Positions 58,376-64,000 of a stretch of DNA of 64,000 bases are shown here, piece after piece. Position numbers and translations under genes: made by a program. This DNA is from Nocardioidaceae bacterium UBA4001 (lineage in GTDB: Bacteria; Actinomycetota; Actinomycetes; Propionibacteriales; Nocardioidaceae), in NCBI GenBank assembly GCA_002384855.1, contig DGBP01000075.1:51289-115288 (forward strand). The letters run 5' to 3'. The stretch's first letter is position 1. Each line of letters opens with the position of its first letter. Below the pieces are notes generated by a model. The model searched no databases. It was not told the origin of the DNA and worked only from the letters and a program-made list of their open reading frames with translations.

Positions 58376-60604
58376 TCAGGAGGTGGCGACGGTGATCATC
58401 CGCTGGGTCGCGCGGGTGAGTACGACGTACAACGTCGCGCGCCCGGTCGCCGACTCCGCCTCGATCTCCGCCGGCTCGACGACCACGATCCCGTCGAACT
58501 CCAGGCCCTTGGTGTCCAGCCCGGTCAGGACGGCGATCCGGGCGTCCGCCCCGCCGTCACGGTCAGACCCCAGCTCGTCCCAGGAGTCGAGCCAGCCCTG
58601 CACGGAGGTACGACGGGCGACGGGGACGACGATCCCCACCGTGCCCTCGACGGCTCCGACGAGCTCGCGGACCGCCCCACGCACCCCCGCCTCGAGGTCC
58701 TCGACGACGCGCTCCTGCGGCGGCGTCCCCGTGCGCCGCACCGCGTCGGGCAGGTCGGCGTCGAGCCCCACCCGCTCGGCGTAGGCCGCCGCGAAGTCGT
58801 AGATCTCCTTGCTGTTGCGGTAGTTCGTGGACAGGTGGAACTCGTGACGTGCCTTGTCCCCGAACGCCTCGTCCCGCGCCCGGGCGGACTCCGCCGGCAC
58901 CGGCCAGGACGACTGCGCCGGGTCGCCGACGACCGTCCACGTCGCGGTGCGCCCCCGACGGCCGACCATCCGCCACTGCATCGGGGAGAGGTCCTGCGCC
59001 TCGTCGACGAGGACGTGCGCGTAGGAGTCGTCCTCGGTGCGGGTCGACGTCCGGGGGCCCGTCGCGAAGTCACGGTCGGCGATCGTCGTGACCTCGCGCG
59101 TGTTCTCGTCGACGAGGCGGGCGTACGGGTCGTCCTCCTCCTCGTCCTCGCGACGCTCCGGGACGTCGCCGAGCTGGTAGCGGATCTCGTCGAGCAGCGG
59201 GATGTCCTCGACGGACCAGTCGAACCCTCCTCGTCCGGCCGCCGTGGCGTCGTACGACCAGGACTTGCTGAGCAGCGCCCGGTCCTCCTGCGACACCACG
59301 CCCTCGCCGACCCGGGCGAGCAGCTCGGGCTCGGCCAGCCAGCGCAGGACGTCCGTGGCGTCGAGCGGCGGCCACCAGTCCTTGACGAAGTCGACGAACG
59401 CCGCCTTGTCGAGCATCTCGTGGTTGAACCGCTCGCGACCGTGCTCGCGGCCCCGCTCGCCGCGCACCTGGCGCCACATCGTGTCGAGGAGCAGGTTGGA
59501 CACGCGCGGGAGAGCCCGGTTGCGCTTGCCCTGCGAGAGCAGCTGGCGACGTACGCCGGCGAGGTCGCGGGGGGTCAGCACGATGTTCTCGTCGCGCCAG
59601 AACACACGGAGCTCCGACGGAGCGCCTGGGACAGCCTGGCGGGCGGTCCGGCGCATCAGCTCGGCCATTCGGGCCGCGCCCTTGACGTCGGCCACCGCCG
59701 GGTCGTCGTGACGCATCCCCTTCACGCCGTCGACCACCTCGCCGAGGGAGCGCAGCGCGACGGCGGTCTCACCGAGCGACGGGAGCACCCGCTCGATGTA
59801 GCGCATGAACACACCGGAGGGTCCGATGACGAGCACCCCGCCGCTCTCGTAGCGCCGCCGCTCGCTGTAGAGCAGGTAGGCCGCACGATGCAGCGCGACG
59901 ACCGTCTTGCCGGTGCCCGGCCCGCCGGTGATGAGTACGACGCCCTTGCCGGGTGCACGGATCGCCTTGTCCTGCTCGGCCTGGATCGTCGCGACGATCG
60001 AATGCATGGACCGGTCGCGCGCCCGGGACAGCTGGGCCATCAGCGCACCCTCGCCCACGATCGGGAGGGCGTCGGCGTCCGGGTGCTCCGGGTCGAGCAG
60101 CTCGTCCTCCACCGCGACGACGTCCTGGCCGGCGCAGCGCAGCACCCGGCGACGTACGACGCCCTCGGGGGTGGCCGCAGTCGCCTGGTAGAACACGGCC
60201 GCCGCAGGAGCGCGCCAGTCGACGAGCAGCGAGTCACGGTGCTCGTCCCGCAGCCCGATCCGGCCGATGTAGCGCGCACCCTCCGCCTCGTCGGCAAGGT
60301 CGAGGCGTCCGAACACCAGGCCCTCGTGGGCGGCGTTCAGGGTCGCCAGCCGCTTCGCCGCCTGGAACACCATCGCGTCCCGCTCGACGAGGCCACCTTC
60401 GTGCCCGAGGCGGGCACGGCCGTGCCCCTCCTTCGCGAGCGCCTGGGCCTGCTTCGCCGCGAGCTCGAGCTGGTCGTAGACGCGGTCGACGAACTCCTGC
60501 TCGAGGCCGATCTCACGGGTGGCGAGGTCCTGCTCGCCCGACGCGGGGCACCGGTTCTCGGTCGAGCTCCCGGCCTGAGGTGTGTCCGCGGGCAACGGTG
60601 TCAT
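58376..60604 (-). CDS. helD: HelD-family RNA polymerase-associated helicase-like ATPase
   Basis: A 742-residue UvrD/Rep-like protein. An N-terminal coiled coil (EQEFVDRVYDQLELAAKQAQALAKEG) precedes the first ATPase half with GGPGTGKTVV (Walker A, ~residue 226). Downstream are DEAQDLSPMQW (Walker B), LSTNYRNSKEIYDF and, near the end, DTKGLEFDGIVVV and YVVLTRATQRM. This is the actinobacterial HelD class, which binds RNA polymerase, recycles stalled complexes and in some species confers rifampicin tolerance by displacing the drug. The rifampicin-associated element was not found upstream of this gene. ATG 60604 gives a short polar lead before the coiled coil. Confidence 0.88.
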   Translation of the reverse strand: MTPLPADTPQAGSSTENRCPASGEQDLATREIGLEQEFVDRVYDQLELAAKQAQALAKEGHGRARLGHEGGLVERDAMVFQAAKRLATLNAAHEGLVFGRLDLADEAEGARYIGRIGLRDEHRDSLLVDWRAPAAAVFYQATAATPEGVVRRRVLRCAGQDVVAVEDELLDPEHPDADALPIVGEGALMAQLSRARDRSMHSIVATIQAEQDKAIRAPGKGVVLITGGPGTGKTVVALHRAAYLLYSERRRYESGGVLVIGPSGVFMRYIERVLPSLGETAVALRSLGEVVDGVKGMRHDDPAVADVKGAARMAELMRRTARQAVPGAPSELRVFWRDENIVLTPRDLAGVRRQLLSQGKRNRALPRVSNLLLDTMWRQVRGERGREHGRERFNHEMLDKAAFVDFVKDWWPPLDATDVLRWLAEPELLARVGEGVVSQEDRALLSKSWSYDATAAGRGGFDWSVEDIPLLDEIRYQLGDVPERREDEEEDDPYARLVDENTREVTTIADRDFATGPRTSTRTEDDSYAHVLVDEAQDLSPMQWRMVGRRGRTATWTVVGDPAQSSWPVPAESARARDEAFGDKARHEFHLSTNYRNSKEIYDFAAAYAERVGLDADLPDAVRRTGTPPQERVVEDLEAGVRGAVRELVGAVEGTVGIVVPVARRTSVQGWLDSWDELGSDRDGGADARIAVLTGLDTKGLEFDGIVVVEPAEIEAESATGRATLYVVLTRATQRMITVATS

Positions 60605-60862
60605 CTTTCTCTGTGCTGACTGCTGGGCTGATCTTGTGGCTGACGTCTGGACCGGTCACCGGGCCGACCTCGGGGCCGGTCCCCGGGACCATTCCAGGGG
60701 CTGCCGTTTCGGGCAAGTCCTCAACTCTACTCGCCGACCGGACCGTGTGGTCCGCTTTCCCCCGTCGTTCCACTCCCCGAGCCTGTCGCCAGCCTCTATG
60801 CTGTGCGCGCCCAGATCGGGTCAAAAGCCCGTCTCGGGCCTTCATCACAGTAGGAGAACACC

Positions 60863-61471
60863 GTGGCACGCTCGCTTCGCCGAGGATGCGTCACCCTCGC
60901 AGTAGCCGCCGGAATGACCGTGGCTTCCGTAGGGCCCGCCGCCGCCCAGACCGTGACCGTGAACGACGCGCGCGGTGACGTGCTGCGCTACACGATGGTC
61001 GATGAGAACACCGAGCCGGAGGCCGCCGCTGCTCCCGGGGTCACCAACGGCGACGTCGTGCGCACCACCATCGCCCACACCGCCACGCGGGTCGCCGTCC
61101 GCGTCAAGTTCGCCGACCTCAAGCGGACCGGGGAGCTCCGCGGTGACTTCCTCAGCCTCAGGACCAACGAGGGCGTCCGCCGCGAGGTCTCCCTCATGGC
61201 GGGCCCCGGCATGTGGCGCGGCCAGGTCGAGATGACCCGTCCCAACGGACGTCCGGTGCGCTACGCGGTCCGGCACCAGATCAACTACGACACCAACGTC
61301 GTGAGGGTGAGCTTCCCCCGTCGCTGCGTGAGTGCTCCCCGCTGGGTCCAGCTCGGCCTGGGGTCGATGTGGGCGGGCTCGGGCATGGAGACGTTCTACA
61401 TGGACGACGCCCAGCTCGACGGCCAGGTGGGCGACGTCCTGGCGTGGTCCCCGCGGGTCCGTCGCGGCTGA
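60863..61471 (+). CDS. Secreted protein of unknown function
   Basis: A 202-residue exported protein. The signal peptide (basic start, then CVTLAVAAGMTVASVGP) probably ends after AAA-QT near residue 29. The mature part is predicted to be a single beta-rich domain with short conserved-looking strands such as VRTTIAHTATRVAVRVKFADL and RYAVRHQINYDTNVVRVSFPRRC. Related secreted proteins of this size are common in Nocardioides-like genomes and have no assigned function. GTG 60863 has AGTAGGAGAA just upstream. It is divergent from helD. Confidence 0.7.
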   Translation: MARSLRRGCVTLAVAAGMTVASVGPAAAQTVTVNDARGDVLRYTMVDENTEPEAAAAPGVTNGDVVRTTIAHTATRVAVRVKFADLKRTGELRGDFLSLRTNEGVRREVSLMAGPGMWRGQVEMTRPNGRPVRYAVRHQINYDTNVVRVSFPRRCVSAPRWVQLGLGSMWAGSGMETFYMDDAQLDGQVGDVLAWSPRVRRG

Positions 61472-61498
61472 GCCTGCGACCGGCCGGGCTGAGCCCGG

Positions 61499-61711
61499 TC
61501 AGGACCTGGGGCGGCGCGGCGCCTGCCGCGCCGCCTCGTAGCGCTCGATGTACGTCGCCGGCGGGATCTTCGCGATCACCTCGCCGACCACGTCGAGGGG
61601 CACCTCATCGAGGCGCTTGAGCCGCACGAAGGACTTCCCCATGTCCAGGCGCAGCCCGCGGTCGGCGTACTGCTGCTCGAACCACACGAGCTCCGGGGGG
61701 CTCGTGCCCAT
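61499..61711 (-). CDS. Small conserved-looking protein of unknown function
   Basis: A 70-residue soluble protein ending VVGEVIAKIPPATYIERYEAARQ, a helix pattern resembling the C-terminal part of DUF1801-like proteins. Its first part, VWFEQQYADRGLRLDMGKSFVRL, fits the same short domain. I chose ATG 61711 (MGTSPPELV) because a longer reading to 61798 adds a low-complexity lead; even so the family call is weak. It converges on the secreted-protein gene. Confidence 0.55.
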   Translation of the reverse strand: MGTSPPELVWFEQQYADRGLRLDMGKSFVRLKRLDEVPLDVVGEVIAKIPPATYIERYEAARQAPRRPRS

Positions 61712-61844
61712 CTGTCTCCCCCGTCCGGGCGCAGAGAGTCCCTGCGCCGTGACCGTGGCACCTCGAGTGCTCACCCGTCCTCCTGTCGTCGCTCTCACGC
61801 GAGAAGACGGGTCGGCGCCCGCGAAAGGCTGCCTCGCCTCCGGA

Positions 61845-61903
61845 CGAAGTGGTCAGCTGCTGCAGATCTCAGCGCCCCGAATCTGCGACAGGTGACCACT
61901 TCG
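61845..61903. repeat. Long two-stem hairpin element
   Basis: CGAAGTGGTCA (61845-61855) pairs perfectly with TGACCACTTCG (61893-61903). Inside it GCAGAT pairs with ATCTGC, the two stems being separated by a 6x6 internal loop. It lies between the small-protein start and the enoyl-CoA hydratase stop, so a terminator for the minus-strand operon is one possible role. Confidence 0.75.
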
Positions 61904-61926
61904 CGCGCCGACGGGCCCCGAGGCGC

Positions 61927-62676
61927 CTACTTCTTGCGCGACAGGAAGGCCAGCATTGCGTTCTTGGCCTCCTCGGACCCGAACAACCGCGCCGAGAGCC
62001 GGGCCAGGTCGTCCCCGTCACGCTCGATGCGCTCCAGCAGCGGCCGGCCGAGGAGCTGCTTGGTCTCCCGCAGACCCTGCGGGCTGCCCTGCGCCAGGGC
62101 GGTGCAGACCCGGGTGAGCGCGTCGTCGAGCTCGGCCTCCGGGACGGCCCGGGTCACCAGGCCGATCTCCGCGGCCGTCGTACCGTCGAACACCTCGCCG
62201 GTCAGGAACGTCAGCGCCGCAGCCCGGGCGGTCATCCGCGGCAGCACGCTGAGCGAGATGGCGGCGGGCGCGAGGCCGAGGCGGACCTCGGTGAAGGCGT
62301 ACGTCGCGTCCTCGGCGCTCAGCGCGATGTCGGAGGCGGCCACGATCCCGATGCCCCCGGCGCGGACGTTGCCGTGGACGCGGGTCACGACCGGCTTCGT
62401 GAGGGAGGCGATCCGGCGCTGGAGGTCGACGAGGACGCCCGCGGCCTTCTCCATGCCCTCGCCGCGGGCCTCGGACAGGTCGGCGCCGGAGCAGAACGTC
62501 CGGCCCTCAGCCCGGATCACCACCACCTTGACGCCCGCGTCGTCCTCGGCGCGGGCCAGCCCCTCGAGCAGCTCACCGACGAGCTGCCTCGACAGCGCGT
62601 TGCGGTTGTGCGGCGAGTCGAAGGTCAGCGTGGCGACCTCGTCGGCGGTGTCGTAGTGGACCAGCTCGTCGGCCAT
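61927..62676 (-). CDS. Enoyl-CoA hydratase/isomerase family protein
   Basis: A 249-residue crotonase-fold enzyme expected to hydrate 2-enoyl-CoA in beta-oxidation or amino-acid breakdown. The oxyanion-hole segments are RTFCSGADLSEA and VHGNVRAGGIGIVAASDIAL. The residues usually serving as catalytic glutamates fall near FTEVRLGLAP and are partly substituted, so an isomerase-like or specialised substrate role is possible. ATG 62676 is the third gene of an operon running leftwards from the window edge, 15 bases after the acyl-CoA dehydrogenase. Confidence 0.88.
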   Translation of the reverse strand: MADELVHYDTADEVATLTFDSPHNRNALSRQLVGELLEGLARAEDDAGVKVVVIRAEGRTFCSGADLSEARGEGMEKAAGVLVDLQRRIASLTKPVVTRVHGNVRAGGIGIVAASDIALSAEDATYAFTEVRLGLAPAAISLSVLPRMTARAAALTFLTGEVFDGTTAAEIGLVTRAVPEAELDDALTRVCTALAQGSPQGLRETKQLLGRPLLERIERDGDDLARLSARLFGSEEAKNAMLAFLSRKK

Positions 62677-62691
62677 GGCTCTCCTCGTGGG

Positions 62692-63879
62692 TCAGTAGGA
62701 CTTCGGCAGCCCGAGGCTGTGCGAGCCGACGAAGTTCAGGATCATCTCTCGCGACACGGGGGCGATCCGGGTCACCCGGGAGGCCACGAGCAGGCCGGCC
62801 ACACCGTACTCCGTGGTGATGCCGTTGCCACCGTGCGCCTGGACGGCCCGGTCGGCGGCGTTGCAGGCTGCCTCACCGCCGGCGTACTTCGCCATGTTCG
62901 CCGCCTCCCCTGCCCCGAGGTCGTCGCCGGCGTCGTACAACGCCGCAGCCTTCTGGGTCATCAGCCGGGCCAGCTCGATCTCGATCTTCGACTGCGCGAG
63001 GGGGTGGCTGATCGCCTGGTGGGTGGCGATCGGGTCGCCCCAGACCTCGCGGCCCTTGACGTACGCGGTCGCCTTGTCGAGGGCGTGCCGGGCTATGCCG
63101 GTCGCGAACGCCGCCGCCATGATCCGCTCCGGGTTGAGCCCGGCGAACAGCTGCATGATCCCGGCGTTCTCGTCACCGACCAGCGCTTCGGCGGGCAGGC
63201 GCACGTCGTCGATGAACAGCGTGAACTGCTTCTCGGGGCTGACCACCTCCATCTCGATGGGCTGGTACTCGAAGCCGTCGGCGTCGGTCGGCACCACGAA
63301 CAGCGCCGGCTTCAGCTTCCCGGTCCGGGCGTCCTCCATCCGCGCGACGACCAGCACCGCCTGCGCCTCGTCGACGCCGGAGATGTAGATCTTGCGGCCG
63401 TTGAGGATCCAGCCACCCTCGGTCCCCGAGCCCGTCGAGGGGTCCCGCCGCGCGGTCGTGGTGATGTTGTGCGAGTTCGAGCCGGCGTCGGGCTCGGTGA
63501 TCGCGAACGCCATGGTCAAGGTGCCGTCGGCGATACCCGGAAGCCAGCGCCGCTTCTGGTCGTCGGTGCCGAACCGCCCGATGATCGTGCCGCAGATCGC
63601 CGGGGAGACGACCATCATCAGCAGCGGGCAGCCCACGGCGGCGAGCTCCTCGCACACCGCGGCGAGGTCCCCGATCCCTCCGCCCCCGCCGCCGTACTCC
63701 TCGGGCACCGACACCCCGAGGTAGCCGTGCTTGCCCATGTCGAGCCACAGGTCGGTGGTCTTCTCGCCACCGCGGGCGGCCTTCACGAAGTACTCGCGGC
63801 CGTACTTCGACGCGAGGTTCGCGACCTCCCGGCGCAGGTCGAGCCGTTCGGCGGGCTCGGTGAACGCGATCTCGGTCAT
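62692..63879 (-). CDS. Acyl-CoA dehydrogenase
   Basis: A 395-residue FAD-dependent dehydrogenase with the three-domain fold. YGGGGGGIGDLAAVCEEL, FAITEPDAGSNSHNITTTA and AYVKGREVWGDPIATHQAI are the usual landmarks. At the position of the common catalytic YEGT motif it reads RIAPVS, so the catalytic base must be placed elsewhere, as in some actinobacterial FadE groups. It probably oxidises a branched or modified acyl-CoA. ATG 63879 overlaps the stop of the upstream biotin-dependent carboxylase gene by 4 bases, suggesting a leucine-type degradation operon. Confidence 0.88.
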   Translation of the reverse strand: MTEIAFTEPAERLDLRREVANLASKYGREYFVKAARGGEKTTDLWLDMGKHGYLGVSVPEEYGGGGGGIGDLAAVCEELAAVGCPLLMMVVSPAICGTIIGRFGTDDQKRRWLPGIADGTLTMAFAITEPDAGSNSHNITTTARRDPSTGSGTEGGWILNGRKIYISGVDEAQAVLVVARMEDARTGKLKPALFVVPTDADGFEYQPIEMEVVSPEKQFTLFIDDVRLPAEALVGDENAGIMQLFAGLNPERIMAAAFATGIARHALDKATAYVKGREVWGDPIATHQAISHPLAQSKIEIELARLMTQKAAALYDAGDDLGAGEAANMAKYAGGEAACNAADRAVQAHGGNGITTEYGVAGLLVASRVTRIAPVSREMILNFVGSHSLGLPKSY

Positions 63880-64000
63880 GCGGTTTCTCCTTGCTCGCAG
63901 GGGACTTCCTCGGTGTGTACGACGGCGAGCACGGACTCCGCCGCGACCTGGTCCCCGACCGTCACGGGGAGCTCGGTGACCACGCCGTCGTGGGGCGCGG
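63876..64000 (-). CDS. Biotin-carrier end of an acyl-CoA carboxylase alpha subunit (partial)
   Basis: The last 40 residues of a gene entering from the right edge. APHDGVVTELPVTVGDQVAAESVLAVV is the second half of a biotinyl/lipoyl domain, just past where the biotinylated lysine would be. The acyl-CoA dehydrogenase ATG overlaps the stop. In actinobacteria this order (carboxylase alpha, acyl-CoA dehydrogenase, enoyl-CoA hydratase) is typical of methylcrotonyl- or related acyl-CoA degradation clusters. The specific substrate is unknown without the rest. Confidence 0.75.
   Translation of the reverse strand, partial: APHDGVVTELPVTVGDQVAAESVLAVVHTEEVPCEQGETA

Noticed and set aside
55910..60619. 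A 1569-residue plus-strand open frame
   Set aside because: It is antisense to the PhzE-like gene and helD, has no motif and has the Val/Leu/Gly/Arg-rich composition of a high-GC shadow.
60605..60862. Rifampicin-associated element upstream of helD
   Set aside because: The expected inverted repeat around GGGGCTTGC was not found; only loose GGGGC repeats occur.

Overview
The window is very GC-rich chromosomal DNA with tightly packed genes, many GTG starts and frequent 4-base stop/start overlaps. At least ten genes start about 6-8 bases after a -10-like hexamer, which suggests leaderless transcripts. Gene content (PaaN, MprAB/PepD, a branched-chain keto-acid dehydrogenase, an actinobacterial HelD, a maleylpyruvate-isomerase-family protein, an LPXTG wall protein) points to an actinobacterium, most likely Nocardioidaceae (Nocardioides-like). 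The genus is inferred from style and gene content, not proven. No rRNA, tRNA, CRISPR array, phage, insertion sequence or replication origin was recognised.

Layout. 1-3.9 kb: a partial gene end, a membrane-tethered beta-propeller protein, a large acyl-CoA dehydrogenase behind a promoter with two operator-like sites, and a small membrane protein. 4-10.3 kb: a six-gene Mrp Na+/H+ antiporter operon with mrpA and mrpB fused. 10.3-20.6 kb: a mixed accessory stretch with an NHLRC2-like thioredoxin/NHL protein, a truncated glycosyltransferase, an MDMPI-family protein, an SDR, a DUF559/AbiEi-like gene bracketed by duplicated inverted repeats, paaN, an orphan histidine kinase, a broken P-loop gene, a GNAT, paaI, and an epimerase that appears to have lost an internal block. 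20.6-29 kb: a secreted M14 carboxypeptidase, a hemerythrin-like protein, a HAD phosphatase, a GntR regulator and bkdABC. 29-39 kb: two EamA exporters, a SulP transporter, an SRPBCC protein, a heterodimeric ABC exporter and a HisC-like aminotransferase.

39.5-45.1 kb is a single gene for an 1869-residue LPXTG wall-anchored protein with six long repeats. 45.2-47 kb holds a divergent ddaH/GntR pair with two matches to the FadR-type GntR operator between them. 47-54 kb carries a holin-like membrane protein, a tyrosine phosphatase, a fructosamine-kinase-like protein, and then mprA-mprB-MFS-pepD. The mprA and pepD promoters share an identically spaced TCAG direct repeat. 54-57.9 kb is a translationally coupled operon of a PhzE-type chorismate amidotransferase followed by pabA and pabB. 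58.4-64 kb has helD, a secreted protein, a small protein, and the start of an acyl-CoA catabolic operon (carboxylase end, acyl-CoA dehydrogenase, enoyl-CoA hydratase).

The most notable non-coding signals are a palindromic element present three times (36.5, 48.9 and 54.0 kb), the shared MprA-type promoter architecture, the ddaH/GntR operators, and several long intergenic hairpins.
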